From Warburgia ugandensis (Eukaryota; Streptophyta; Magnoliopsida; Canellales; Canellaceae), in the NCBI GenBank assembly GCA_035236585.1, contig CP141132.1, positions 63,399,880-63,463,879 on the forward strand: a stretch of DNA of 64,000 nt. The letters are read 5' to 3'. Position 1 is the first letter of the stretch; each line of letters opens with the position of its first letter. A model generated the notes under the pieces. That model did not search any database. It was not told where the DNA came from and was given only the letters and a program-made list of their open reading frames with translations. A program made the position numbers and the translations under genes. Below, piece by piece: positions 41,520 to 55,322 of this stretch.

Positions 41520-44500
41520 GGGGGCATCCCTTATGATCTTGAAAGGTCTACTCCAATCAAGTAGTCAAATAATGGTTGACAAGGTCAATTTTAATTTGAA
41601 GAGCTCAAATGCATGCAATCCTCAACAAAGTCAAATGTGGACTGCTTCACAAGTAGATTACATAGCGGTCTAGAAATTTTGATGAAGTCTTTGATGAATT
41701 AGTAGTAGAAACCAGCATACATAAGAAATGAGCGGATCTCCTTCACCACTCGAGGTGATAGAATGTTGTAGATGAGATCCACTTTACCCTTATCAACCTC
41801 AATCCCATTACAAGATATGATGTGCCCAAGTACTATACCACTTTTCACCATAAAATGACACTTCTCCCAGTTAAGTATAAGATTTTTCTCTTGATTCCTA
41901 GTTAACACTATTGTTAGATGATTCAAGCACAAGCCATATTACAATCCAAATATTAAGAAATCATCCTTGAGCACTTCTAAGAAATTCTCTACCATATCAT
42001 AAAATATGCTTAATATGCACCTTTGAAAAGTTGTAGGGCATTGCATAACCTAAAAGACATGTGATGTATGCAAATATTCCAAAAGAATAAGTGAAAGTGG
42101 TCTACTCTTGATTCTTTGATACAATAGAATTTGGTTATAGCTGAAGTATCTATCAAGGAAGCAATAATATTCTTGTGCAACTAACCTCTATTGAATTTGG
42201 TTGATGAATGGAAGAGGAAAGTGATCTTTCCTTGTGATGGAGCTCAATTTGCATAGTCAATACACATTTGCCACCCAATGGACATGTGGGTCGATACTAA
42301 CTTATTATCATCATTCTGTATTATCGTGACTTCAGACTTCTTGGGTACAATTGAATTGGGCTAACCCAAATGCTAATATACATAAGAAAGATGATTCCTA
42401 CATATATTAGTTTCTATACCTCATCTCCCACGACTTCCTTCATGTTAGGGTTAAGTTGTCTTTGTATCTCCCTAGAAGGTTTTGCATATGCCTTTGAAAA
42501 GTTGTAGGGGCATTGCATAACCCAAAAGACATGTGATGGTAGGAAAATGTTCCAAAGGAATGAGTGAAAGTGTTCTACTCTTGATTCTTTGGTACATTAG
42601 GAATCTAATTATAACTGAAGTATCTATTGAGAAAGCAATAATATTTGTCTGCAACTAACCTATCTAGAATTTGGTTGATGAATGGAAGTGGAAAGTGATC
42701 TTTCCTTATGATGGAGTTCAATTTGCATAGTCAATGCACATTTGCCACCCAATGGATATGCGGGTTGGTACTAACTCATTATCATAATTCTGTATTATCG
42801 TGACTTCAGACTTCTTGGGTATAATTGAATTGGGCTAACCCAAGTGCTATTGTTTACCCTAGAGCTGTCTTATGTTCTCAAAGAATGTCAAGTAGCTTAC
42901 CATTTTGCTCGTTATTAAGATTTGAAGTGTTGATAACATGCAAAGTATCGGAGTGGCCTAAAAACATACATTTTAAACTTTCAGCTAAAGTTTTTAGGTC
43001 CTATGTGGGTGGTTTTTAATAGATGGAGCATGTGTATCCTCAAGAAGTGGAAGAGATTCTACTCTAGCTTTCCATTATGAAGTATCCATTAATGATGTAG
43101 AACCAAGTAAGACATTAACTTCATGAATGAAATTTTCTGTCAAAATCTAAGCTAAAATGAGATAGACCTGCTTTGTGGGGATTATAACTAGAGGATGTTA
43201 GGAATGTTTCATGTATTAACTATCGATCATGTTAACCATAAAATAATCATTAGAATCTGAGTGTTGTTGTCCAGCAAAAAAAAAAACATTTAACTTGAGT
43301 TTCATATCAGCTAAGGACAACTTCATAAACCATTCTTGTAGTTGATGATTGCATTACATGTGGCAAAGAAAGGTCCCCCCAAGATGATAGGAATGTAACT
43401 ACTAGGGTTCAATACAAGTTGGGTATCAAGGACAATGAAGTAACTAAAAAGAAAATTATTTATCAACTTGTAGAAATACATTCTCAATCAAACCACATGA
43501 AATTTTAACTGATCAATCTGCCAACTGTAGTGTGGTAGTAGTTGGTTTCAACTCGCTAAGTCCTAATTAGTTATAAATAGAATATGGTAATATATTAACA
43601 CTTACCCCTAGATCTAGCAGTGCCCTATCAATTGCTTGTTCCTTGCTAGCACAAGATATAGTGGGACACCTTGGACCTATAAACTTAGGCAGGGTATTAT
43701 GTTGAATAATTGAGCTAACTTGTTCAACGAGAAATGCTTTCCTGCATACTAAGCTAGCTTACGCTTCTATGTGTACTAATCTTTGAGAAATTTGGCATAA
43801 GAGGATATTTCTTTAGTGGCATTTAATATTAAAATATTAATATTTACTAGTATAAATATGTCCACTATCTCATTAAAATTTACACATTTCTTCATCGCAT
43901 TCAAATGTTAACAAAATGGAGCTTTGGGCATATAGGATGCTTCAGGAATAGGTTCAAAAGGAGTAGGGACTTTAGATGATTTTCTTTACCTTTTTGAGAG
44001 CTTGCATATTCTCATTTGCCTCATGTTCTTGAGTTTTCTTAGTCATTCCTACTTTATTATCAATTTGTTTATTGCTTCTAAGGGTAGTAATAGATTTGGC
44101 TTATTCATAATATTTAGTCTTGTTCAAGCTCAATCCAACGTCAAATTATCCCTTAGATTTAGGTACAGAGTTGACTAGAAAATTTATTTACCCCTAGATG
44201 TTCAGTCAATTGTTATGCCTCAATGCATTTGGGGATAATTAGCTAGCTCTCGGCATTTCACCCCTAACCACAACTCATACTCTAATTCTTCGACATCAAT
44301 TTGTTTGGACCTCCACTTAGTTTCACCCAGGCTTCATCTTGGTCATGGATAGATCACCTAAGTTCGAGTCCATAAGTTGTGACAATTGCCCTATGAAGAC
44401 TCACGTTTGCTACAGTTCTGGTGGATTCCCTTAACCAAGCCACTGCCTATGCATCATCGACTCATTCTTTAATAGGCACGCCATCATGGATATATCCCTC

Positions 44501-46653
44501 TCACTAAGTGCAGTAGATAGTTGACTCATTTGAAATTCTAACTTTGTAATTCTTGGTAATTAACATGCAGACTGTGGTTTGTATCATTCTAAAATTGCAA
44601 CAAATTATGTATGAACAAATTCAAGGTTTCCTCTAAAGATGATTTCCTTGGTTTTGGGGGAAATTGTTGATAATTTTAAGGTTGTTGTGGAACTGGGGCA
44701 TGAGGGAAACATTGTAGCTTCTTGATGGTTATTCTTTGACCATGAAAAATTGTGATGGCTAGCCCATCTAAGATTATAGATCTCAAAATATGGGTTGTTG
44801 CTAGGGTTCCTAAATGCATTTGCTTGCTTTAAGAAATATTCAGGAAAAGTTAAGCTAGATGGATAGGAGGTAGTAGTGTTATGGATTGGAGCAAATGGAA
44901 CAAACCTCATGTGAAAAGTTCCACAGGTGGTCCACCAGCCAACAAGAAGGCAATGAACTTTTGTTCCAGACTATCAATTTTATCCACTTTATTGTTCCAA
45001 CATGTCTATCTTTTCATACAACGAGTAGTCCTCTATCTCCTGCATGCCGCTCTTTTTAAGAGGCTATGAATTTTTCTACATCCAAGTAGAATAGTCCTAT
45101 TGTTGGGAGATTTCAACTAATGTCTTCGAAAAAAAATAATCTATGCCTCTTACTTCACTCTTGGCCATGAATGCACCTCTACTATTGCATCAATCATACA
45201 TCAGTTTTGAGGAGCAAACCTTCATAGAAGTATTGCACTAGTTGTCACTTTTCGAAACCATGACGGGGGCATTTAAGTAATAAGTTCTTCCATGTCTTTG
45301 AAATGTTCACTCTCTTTTTGATGTAAATTGGTAATCTCTCTTCTTAGGGCATTGGACTTGTGGATGATAATTTATTCAAAAAATTATTGGATAATTGCTC
45401 CTAACAAGTGATTGAACCTACTTCTAAAGAGTTAAGCCATGATTTACCCTTATATTTTAAACAAAAGGGAAATAGTTTTAATCTAATAGAATCATAAAAA
45501 AAAATTCTAAATTTAAAGGTGGCACATATGTTAAGAAGTTCCTCAATGTGATGATAAAGGTCTTCTGTATCTAAACCATTGAATGAAGGCAACACTTTAT
45601 AACTCTTGGTTTCAACTCAAAATGATCTATATTGGTGGCTAGCAGCATATACATGAGGGTGCATTGCATTGAATCCCAGTAGAATAGTCTCTAAGGGCCT
45701 TGATGTCTACTTGGTCTTTCATTGTAGGGTTAGCTAAATCTAATTAATTTCATAACCTTTACCTAAAATTTCTTTTGATCTCAAGATCTATAGGTGTTAA
45801 ATTATAGTGTAAGGATCGACAACCTTGTATACACTTATGGTTGATGCGATGTAGATTTTAAAACTAAATTATAATCCTAAACTATATGCAGATTGAAAAT
45901 ACTCATATAGCACACAATACAGAAAGCAAGTAAATGTGACGTGGAATGCAAAAATTTAGGAAACTAATGCATGTACTCACACAAAGGACTCAACCTCATC
46001 AGATAGGGTGTTATAACTTAGACAATCTAAGTTTTAGTGGTTATAGCTGAGCTTAGGCTACCCCTTATTAAGTAGGTGCTTCTAATGCAAACAATCTTAG
46101 AAATTATGTAACAAGTAAACCAATTCATAGGATATTGTGTTCCACACAATTATGTAAGTATGATTTAATAATGAGAATCCTAAAGCCATGAAAAAAAGGA
46201 GTTAGGTAGAGCTTATAGGTATTATTTCAAAATCTTCTTGTACAAGGGTGAATCCATTTACATACTACCTCCACTTCCAACAGAAGATGGTTCACCCTTG
46301 ACTTGTATTATCACAACCCTTGAAATTATGATTCAAAATGAAAATACAATCAAGCTCACTACAATTTCACTTTAAATAAAACAATTATCCTAATTGAGTG
46401 GGTATAATAACCAAAGTTATACACCACTCAAGTCCTCCAAATCCTTCGCCAAATTTTTGCAAAGACAAAAAGAATAGTGAGTATCAAACTAATCATAGAA
46501 ATGAGGAGTAATATGCAAAAAACCTAATTATATGCAAATATAAGTGATGCACCTAAAAAAATGCTTAACTTTGAAATGCATGCACTCATGATTTCTAAAC
46601 TATGACTAGTAAAATAATCTTACCTAGATTTGATAAAAAAAAATTTATTGCAA
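41520..46653 (-). pseudogene. Decayed Athila-like Ty3/Gypsy gag-pol
   Basis: Reading the - strand from the primer site at 46654: a gag domain at about 45595-45401 (FNGLDTEDLYHHIEELL, IRLKLFPFCLK, KSWLNSLEVGSIT), gag C-terminal asparagine-rich sequence at 44910-44605 (HNFSWSKN), a protease with an LLDLGVSVNILPYSIY-like active site near 43625-43560 and ILGGPF near 43390, and reverse transcriptase from about 42850 to 41700 (FGLCNAPTTFQR; KCHFMVKSGIVLGH). The start of RNase H (SRPLCNLL) follows at about 41690-41640. The element then ends abruptly at arm B near 41520; integrase and the 3' LTR are missing. Stops and frameshifts are frequent throughout. Confidence 0.78.
42013..42849 (-). repeat. Segmental direct duplication within the Athila-like RT
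   Basis: A ~363-bp segment at 42013-42375 recurs at 42485-42849, separated by 109 bp that occurs once. Both encode the same RT stretch on the - strand, ending at the FGLCNAPTTFQR motif. In sense order the 42485-42849 copy comes first, directly after a LG*TIA-like sequence. The single-copy piece (RQLNPNMKEVVGDEV) and the second copy then follow in the normal family order. Confidence 0.8.
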
Positions 46654-46672
46654 GTCCTTGGCAACTGTGCCA
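46654..46672 (-). other. Primer binding site (tRNA-Asp-like) of the Athila-like element
   Basis: The - strand reads TGGCACAGTTGCCAAGGAC, a slightly mutated form of the TGGCGCCGTTGCC-type primer site typical of Athila/Tat elements. It fixes the orientation of the element and the LTR boundary on its right. Confidence 0.65.
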
Positions 46673-46679
46673 AAAACTT

Positions 46680-48900
46680 ATTTTTTTATTTTAATAAATA
46701 TTGTAAGTGCATGGGTCTATTAAAGTATAGATATGCAAATACGAGGTGATCTTGCTAGCACTCAATTTGAAACTTACAAATATTAATCAAAATTTAAATT
46801 TAATTATTTATCCTGGTTAACAATTGTGAAACAAATGGAATGATGAAATTTAATTATAAAAAAAGATGGATAAATTCACCAAATTATGAAATCTAAGGAT
46901 TTTGAATTTACCACATTAATGATTACGAGCAATCATATATAAGTATCATTGATTTAATTATCATATATTAATATAACACTGATGAAATAATAATATGAAA
47001 CATGTGTGCATGAAGGATTTAATTTAACCATTTTCTCAATTCAAATGATTTGCCTAGCTTAATTAGTATGTATCCAAAGAATAGCTTGTATTTTTTAAGG
47101 TTATAAACCATCTAAGAATCCATAATTATCATTTAAACATGAAGCTAAATAACATATTATAATTAGCACTTACACTATGGAAACTACATCATAGTTTCCA
47201 TGAAAAGAGTACTAATTAAGCATGCTAAATTATAAGGCAAACCATAAGAATTATTAATTCATTCTTTTAAAATCTAATGATGACTCATACATGAATGGAA
47301 TTAATGATATAATTTTGCTTCATTCTCACCATAGATAGAAGATTTAACTACTAATAATAATGGATCTAATCAATGATGAAAAATTATCTATTTTTACTAT
47401 ATTAAAACAATGAAAATAAACTTCTTACGCTAACCTTGAAGCTATGAAAATTTGTAAAACACTTCCTAAAATAATTTGTAAAACACATTCTAAAATATAT
47501 GAAAAAACAAGCCTTAAAAATATAACTAATCTAACTTAGAAGTATCATGAACAAAATTGAAAAAAAAAATGTCCTACCTTGGCTTATGTTAGCAAGTTTT
47601 CTAGCAATGTTTAAAACATTGTATGATATGGCTATAAACTTTTCTTAATCCCTGGTTAAATTAAGAACAAATAACTCCTAAAGTAAGCCAAGATAAAACT
47701 AATTTTAGTGCGATGGTGAATGTGTGCATAGAAAATTTGCCATCTTATCATTTGATAATAACAATCTAACTTGTGTGGATAAGAGTGGTCGCACACATGT
47801 CATTTTTACTGCTCTGAAAGTGATATGGACACTCCTAATGCATTTTGAATAATTTTGCTCTTGAAAACGTGGGCTTGAGGTTTCATTTTGACGGCAGACT
47901 AGCTTCCCATTAGGGTTCTCAATCACCAAAAATGCATTTATTTTGTTTAACTCTAATTATAGAAAATGCAAAATAAATCCTAATTAGTGATGAATTAAAT
48001 GATTGAAGGGTTTACAAATGTAATTTCTAGTGGTATTAATTGTAACAATTATGTGTACATCAAATATCAAGTTAATTTTTATCTCAATCCATATATACCT
48101 TATTTTAATCAATCTCTCACTCTTTAGCACTCAAGCTCTTGAGTTTCGAATTTTGCAAAATTTTACTACAAAGATCCCATTGGAAGCTAGTGACATGCCC
48201 TTTTTCATTTCTCATTCACTCATGATGGAAATAAGGTGGCTATCATTTTAGCCAATAAACATCTTACTTTCAAAGGAATCCATATATGGCTATGTAATCG
48301 AAGGTTTTGTCACTATGTGCATGAAAAGATTGATACTTTAGTTCCTCACTATTAAAGTTTTAAGTAGTAATAAAAATTATGGTTCACCTAAAAAGAAAAA
48401 ACAAAACCTTAATTTATAAGCATACTCCCTGTGGGCCCTATTTTGGAACCCTTTTCTTGTCTACACTTGAAACAAAAAAGAGAAACGACAAAAGAAGTGT
48501 TTGGCTAGTCCCATTTTGACTCCTTTTTTTTTTCCTACATTTTTTGCTTTATAGCAATCACAACAAGGACGCTATGAAATAATAGAAGCCAAAAAAACCT
48601 TAGCTTCTTAGGATACATCATTTTCTTGGGAAAAATATTAGGATGTTTAAATTTTTGTGTCTCTTCCTCTATCTCCCTCCCTAGTGGCTCTTTCCATCCA
48701 AATAGAGCAAACTGTGGAGAAAAGGTTTGGCATTTTTTATAATTTTCTTTGATTGTGTATGACTTTCCCTCTGTATTTCTCACTCCTTAGAACCCTACCG
48801 TTAGATCTAGCACATGATGAAGAGAAGATCTTGCATGAAAATTGTCAAAATAGTGAGTAGCATTAAATCTAGCATGGGAAACTTAGAAAAATAAAATAAA
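46680..48900 (-). repeat. Probable 5' LTR of the Athila-like element
   Basis: Directly right of the primer site the + strand reads 'aaataaatattgtaagtgc', 'tctattaaagtatagatatg' and 'acgaggtgatct', a style typical of the 3' portion of Athila-like LTRs. The region is very AT-rich with no coding capacity. The outer (5') LTR edge could not be found, so the right limit is approximate. Confidence 0.4.
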
Positions 48901-48960
48901 ATAAAATAAGTTCTCATGTAATTTTCTTTGTGTGAAAACTCCAACCAAAATGTATCATTG

Positions 48961-48962
<2 letters not shown>

Positions 48963-49049
<87 letters not shown>
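48963..49049. repeat. (CT)n microsatellite, ~43 units
   Basis: An uninterrupted CT run. The RE-repeat open frame on the - strand is an artefact. Confidence 0.95.
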
Positions 49050-49051
<2 letters not shown>

Positions 49052-52000
49052 AAATCTCACATGATCTATGATGAATCTATAATGATCCATCTTAGTAGGT
49101 TTTAGATCTATGATTATATGAGTAGGAATGATTTCCACCATTCAAATCTTGTATGTTGATTAGATCTACTAGCTTTTTTGTTTATATTCTTGTAGATCTA
49201 ATGGCTATGTGAAACAAATCTACATTTTTTGGGTAAATTTAAGGTTTCTTCTCATATCAGCTTTATTTTTTTCTCTTGGATTGGGTAAATGCTTTCTACT
49301 ATCCAACAAGGATTGGAAATTGTTTACATTTTATATCAAAAGTCATCATCACAACATCTACAACTAGTTTCATAACGCAAAAGGTTTTACAATTGTTGTG
49401 CTTTTTCATGGATACACTTTTATGGAAAATGTTGTCCAAGTGTGTCAATTATCCTGCCAAACATGTGAAAGAGATATTTGGACCTTAGTGGGAAATCTTT
49501 TGAAAGATGGAACATATTTTATCTTAGTACAGGAGTTGTAGAAACATGTTTTCTTTTATGATGAGTGATTAAAATGTTATAGAAATTTAAATAATTCGTA
49601 GTTGGACAATAACTATTCAATCTGCCTTAGAAGCATCTTCTCTAACTTTATTAGAGCTACACTTTGTTGGTGTACAAGTTGCCACTATATCTTGCTTAAC
49701 CAAAAGTTCTTTCATAAAGTGTTTGTTTTGAAATGTATCTCTGCTTCATATCTTGTCTAGCTTGTATTATGCTCTATGTTCTGAAATCTGGTTCTGTTTC
49801 ATAGATATGCTTTATGCTTGGTAGGATTTGACTTAGATTAATGAGTTTTTAATGAATGCATATGCTTAATTGATCACGTATTCGTTTTGTTTCTCACTTG
49901 GATATTGAATCATTTATGCTTGGGGAATCTAGTTCATGAACCATCACAAATCTTGTGTCATAACCAACAACATATATTATAATAGCATGTGTATGTTTCT
50001 AGTTCATGGTTCTTTCATTTGACTCTAGTAGTTTATTATTACAGATGGGTGACAAGGAAAAGAAAGATAATGTCCAGTAGGAGCATAGGAATGAAGTTAT
50101 GGAGAGGATTGGTCATTATTACAATCTTGGGCAAGTTAAGAAAAAATAAAAAAGTACTTGGCTTTTAAAAAGCTCGAAGCTCAGGCTGGTCAAGGATGTA
50201 ATCATAACACTAAGATGCAAGTAATGATTAGTGGAATGTTTATCTTAAGGCATATAAAAAATGTATCTATATTACTATATATGATAATATTGTGTTCGGT
50301 ATATTTTAGTACTAATGATTATGTACTTATAAATTATATAGAATACAATTTTAGGAAAATTCTTTGGCAAAAGATTTTCGGATGAATGGTCCTCCATACT
50401 GGGAGGACTCGTTGTTTTTGGAGATACTATGGCTACCAGCAAATACAAAATGCCACAAGCAATAGCACATATCAATAATGATAATGACAGATATAAAGTG
50501 AAAAATCTGGATGCCATAATGATCCCATAAATGCAGTTCGTGTTGATGATGACCTCCCAAATGGCTTTCTTGAAAAAAGATAAGACGTTTGTAAGAAGGT
50601 AGAGGGCAAAGGAAATTGCTAAATATAACCTAATAAGTAGCAAAGGCATATGCAGAGCTGAAGGAGACTAGACTCCAAAAGGCTAGATCTATAGGAGCAA
50701 GTTCCACTATATTAGCTAGTATTAAGGATCCATACTCCATTCCCAAATGTCACAATATTCTCAATGCAATGGAGAGCATCACACTAACGTGTTACATGAA
50801 GCTGTAAATGAATTTTGCAAGTCGAGAGTTTAGGAACGGTTTAATCAGCTCTCTAGATTTATGTCAAGATTGGATGGGCAAAGAATCCATATAGGACTGT
50901 CTCAATGTCTTCATGATTAGGTTTTACTTGTATTGTGATTGTAATCACTTGTGCAAGTGCCTTCCCATGAACTTTATGTTGTTATGTTGGGAGCTTTTAT
51001 TTTGTTGTACTCTCTTCATTCTTGTGGTTGAAACTTATGTTGTTATGGTTAGAACATTATTTGTGTTGAGCTTTCTTAGTTGTTGTGGTTGATACTTCAT
51101 TTATGTTGCTTGATGTCCTCTTGATTTGGATCACGGTGTGCTTTCATAGTTGTACTTTAGTTTTGATCATAGCCATATCTTTGCAACAATTTGCTGATGA
51201 TGATGTCATGGAGGAGGAACATAAAGAATGAGAAGAGCGGAATGAATGGCCTAAGGGCCCATGTAACCAGTCTTATGTTGATAAGATGACACGCTTTACA
51301 AACAAACTATATAAATCTAAACGGGTGCAAACATCACTTGGTGGACATCCTGAAAGTTGTTATGAAATTTTTTGAATGGTGAAACATATTTTTAGAAATT
51401 TGTGTATTTTACTAGTCCAATATGTGGTGAAAGATAGCCATGGAGTGAAACTATAGGAACAAGTTAGAATTTTCTTACTCATTCTAGATAATTTTTGGAA
51501 CTAATTGACTTGCATTGTATCATGAATATGTAAGCCTTATGTTGCTTTCAAATGAATTCAAGTATAAACTTTATTTTAATTAACTTTTGTTTCCTTTTAT
51601 CAAGTATGAAACAATCCAATCAGCTTTAAAACAATATGAAAGAAAATCTAACAAGACAATGATCCAGTATCCAGATAGCTTTCTTATTGTGAACAGAAAC
51701 AGAATGAGTTCTAATAGCTATGTATCTAAACAACTTTCTGTCAAAACAAGGAAAAAGGAATCCATTCTATAATTATTCACTCTGACTCATGGAATAAGAA
51801 AAGAAAAAAGTGTTTCTAGACACAGTCTTAAACGCTAGATTCATTTGAACCACATGATTTTTTTTTAATCTATTGCGTCTCCTAAAGTTAAGTAATAAGA
51901 TGAGCGAATCAGATATTGTGAAGACTGGCTTCATAAAATGTACTCGTTCGATCGTCTTCATATTAATCTTCGGCTGGTGATATGCACTAAGAAAAATAAG

Positions 52001-52080
52001 TCAAATACTATGCAAATCCCTATTTTAGTTTTTTTTTTTTTTTTTAGCAAGTAAACCGCTTCAAGGATCAATATAGTATG
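49050..52080. other. Old unclassified repeat-like region
   Basis: No intact gene is seen. Around 50690-50880 the + strand frames read fragments such as NAMESI and EFCKSR that loosely recall plant Myb/SANT-like proteins, some of them from Harbinger-type transposons. The match is weak and broken by stops. No terminal inverted repeats were found. Confidence 0.25.
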
Positions 52081-52089
52081 TGCTATTTT

Positions 52090-52650
52090 CTACTTATCCG
52101 AGCCCACATCGTATAAGTGAGCCTATCATACAAGTATAAATCATAAAAGCTTATGTGGGCCTGATTTTCTACTAATATAAAATGTCATTATTCTCCGTGG
52201 CCCATGATGTGAATGGTTATAGATCTTCTAATATGGGCCTTCTTCTTACATGACCTATGATTTAAATGGCTTAGATCTTCTAAAATATGGGTCCAGCTCT
52301 TACATGGCCTGTGACGTGAATGGTCTATATCTTCTAACATGTAAGCTCATCTCTTACATAGCCTATAGTTTGAATGATTTAGATCTTCTAACACCATTCA
52401 AAATCATGGGTCTTGTAATACTTGGGCCCGCATTTTAGAAGCTCTGACCATTCGAATAATAGGTTATGTAAGAGTTGGACCCATATTTTATAAGATATAA
52501 GCCATTCAAATAGTCAGCCATGCCTTACATGTATGGCTTATGACCAACAAATCTTATCCATTTTAGACTTGATTTTTGAGTCATAAATTATCTAAGCCAT
52601 ATTCACTAATACGAATGGTTTGGATCTTTTAAAATGTGGGCTGCTTTGAA
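52090..52650. mobile_element. Foldback/MITE-like element with internal subrepeats
   Basis: The left half has a ~62-bp unit three to four times in direct order ('gaatgg(c)ttagatcttctaa', 'atatgggtccagctcttaca'), near 52210, 52265, 52320 and 52375. The right half (52425-52640) holds the reverse complement of the same words ('gttggacccatattttat', 'ataagccattcaaat'). The whole could fold into a long hairpin. No coding content is present, and target duplications are not resolved. Confidence 0.6.
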
Positions 52651-53835
52651 GTGATTACTTGCGAAGGATATTCGGTCATAGTTTTAAGACTCCACATAAT
52701 TTGTCATTTTTGGGACACAGCTTTGACGATTATGATCATTAAAATATCCATTGCTTGGCTAATTAATAGTTAATACTTATGTCAAAGAGTTTTGGTAGGC
52801 ATGCACTCTCAAGACCAAGGAGTTAAGGTCATCTTTATTTATGCATAGTAAATTTGGTGGATTCACTATACCATAAATAGGAAACACTCTCAAAGTCAAT
52901 GTAATTGGATGATCCAATCTACTTGTTTAGTGTCTTCAAATAAACATGGGCTTTAGGCATTCCATTCCAGCCTATCTAAGTTATTCTAAACATTAAAAAA
53001 AAAAAATGTTCCACACTCGTAACGAAAGAATGGCCCACTTCTTGTAATGTTTTTTCAGATTGTACGCCTAAACCAAGTATTTTGTCAAAAATTCAAGTCC
53101 TCCAATTACAAACACTACAACCCTTTGAAGCAGTATCTTGTGAAAGTAAGTGAAAAGAAAATATTTGATTCTTATATTGACTTGTAATTACTCTTTGAAC
53201 GAATGCTGGTATAAAACGCAGAAGCACCCCAACAATGGGAAAGGGTCTCTCCACTTTTCTGTGATGGACCCTGTTGATCCAATCCACCTACCTTTGTATG
53301 TCTAATAGCTTAAAATTTATTTTGAAATAAATTCATTAGCATCCACAAAATAGTGTTTTAATCCTGCTAAGATAAGGACGATCAGAAACTCTGGAGAAGC
53401 AGCAAACAATTTGCATTCCACGAACTAAAGATACCATTCTGCGCTAATAATTTTCTTGGGAAGGGAGATATTTGAGTAATGAGGTATCCCAATTGTGGCG
53501 GATGAACTGGTTGGATAATGGTGGATGGGACTCAGTGTAAAAGTAGAGGCGCTTCCCAGTTGGTGGGCTGCTGTGGCGCTTTATACCAGCATTCCTCTAA
53601 TTATTTTATCCTAAATCAACTCCAATTTCCAAAGCAAAGGTTCATTAATCACATCATAAGTTACCATAAAACGGTAAAGTAAAAGAATTTGGAATCTGAG
53701 TGCGTACGTTAAGCATCCGTCACCCCTGCAGTGCAAGATAGCAAAAGTACTATTATCTCTTACTCTTTTTCTGACACCTGAAGAAAGGCAGTTAAACAAG
53801 TTAACCAGGCAAGAAGAGCTTTTTACCGAATTTTA
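52651..53835. other. Upstream region of the second gene
   Basis: No gene or named repeat is recognised. Open frames at 53093-53287 and 53611-53799 on the - strand lack any known domain. The last ~250 bp probably includes the promoter of the gene at 53986. Confidence 0.35.
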
Positions 53836-53857
53836 AGAGAGAGAGAGAGAGAGAGAG
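53836..53857. repeat. Short (GA)n tract in the probable 5' UTR
   Basis: Eleven GA units about 130 bp upstream of the ATG at 53986. GA/CT tracts are frequent in plant 5' leaders. Confidence 0.85.
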
Positions 53858-53985
53858 TTTTTGTTTTTCTTTTCTTCTTGTTTCGATCTTGCAATTAACA
53901 CATGTGAATTTATTAGCTTGATGAAGAGGGGGAGGGATCGGATGATGAAGAGAAGATTAAGATAAATTCATTAGATCAATAGAAA

Positions 53986-55070
53986 ATGGCTACGGAGACC
54001 AAATCGAATTCAGTTGTGAAGGTAAAACCCAGTCAGAATAGAAATGATTCGGGTTCAAAGGGGAAATCTGTTTTGTCTCTCAACAAGAAGAAAATTGAGA
54101 GTTCGAGCAAGCAGGCTTCTGATTCCAAGTTCAACAAATCGGTTACAACAAGTTACAAAACAGAGGTGAAATGGAGACTTTTTCTCTTTCTTTGAGTTTT
54201 TTGAGTTGGTTTGTTTTGGGTTATTTTATTTTATTTTTGTGTGTGTTTTAAGAAGTACACACTTAGATTGTTTTTATTTCAAAATTTTAATTGGTGTTTT
54301 TGGTTATTGTGGCTTGTGTTTCTGTTTTAGAGGTAACCATCTGGATTCGTTTTATTTTCCTTCTTCTTTTAGTGTCATTATGAACGAATTAGAAGAACTG
54401 TTTTTTTTTTTTCTTTTTCTAATGGAGACCCAAATGATACTATAATCAAGATGAGTTGATTTTAATGGAGAAAAGCCGACAGATTTATGTTATCCGTATT
54501 GTCACTTTACAAAACATTGAATGTGGTATTTGATTCTTTTGAGCTTGCTGGTTGTTTGGATGGACTTATTATTGCGAGTATCACACGACTGACTAATTTG
54601 GCTTTATTCTTTTCTAAAACAGTAATTAGAGAAAATCAGAGTGATAACATACCTTTCATTTTCTTTTCCTTCTCCATATTCCCTTTTGTTGTTTGGCTTT
54701 GGTTATGTTGCTTGCTTATATGCTTTCATTTATTTTGATATGTCTAATTTGAGTGGTTTTGGCTATGCGTTTCTTGGATAAAGATGAAAGGGAAAACATC
54801 ATCAAGTTCATCTAAGACTGTCACGAAAACTGCTACTGTTAAGAAAACAGAGAAAAAAGTTTACGCATTGCCTGGTCAGAAATATGATCCTCCTGAAGAG
54901 GTTTTAGATCTATACCTTCCTCCTACCAATATTTCAAATTTGTTTTACTGGCTGATGCTGCATTTATTCCACTTCTAATTAATGGGTTTTCCTTCGCAGA
55001 GAGAACCTTTACGGATCTTCTACGAGTCATTATCCAAACAGATACCATCAAGTGAAATGGCAGAATTTTG
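53986..55070 (+). CDS. Small Lys/Ser-rich plant protein, 3' end not found
   Basis: Three exons are seen: 53986-54165 (60 codons, GAG|GTGAAA), 54784-54900 (39 codons, AAAG|ATG ... GAG|GTTTTA) and 55000-55070 (gcag|AGA ... TTTTG|GTGGGT, ending in phase 2). The first two are basic and low-complexity (GSKGKSVLSLNKKK, SSSSSKTVTKTATVKK). The third has the conserved-looking REPLRIFYESLSKQIPSSEM. With YALPGQKYDPPEE before it, this resembles an uncharacterised plant protein family in which, from memory, a further MEHGL-type C-terminal exon follows. I found no such exon to the end of the window. No function can be assigned; nuclear location is only suggested by the basic composition. Confidence 0.65.
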
Positions 55071-55322
55071 GTGGGTCTTCATTTTATATTTACCAATCGT
55101 CTTTGTGGGATTTTGATTTTTATGTTTAAATGTATAGTCTTCACTTCTCAGGCAGAACCCTATTCCAAATTCCTGTACAATCTAACCTCATCCTTTGTTA
55201 ATCGTCATCATTGGACAAGGAAGACCCCACATGTAGCCCCAAGATTGTATGAATGGAAAATGTAAACTTTCTGAAATTGCAAAGCTATCTAGTAATATGT
55301 GGAATATAGATAGGACTTTCAC

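Noticed and set aside
50158..50649. Coding exons around 50.2-50.6 kb
   Set aside because: Frames are short and overlapping on both strands, with no consistent splice sites or family match.
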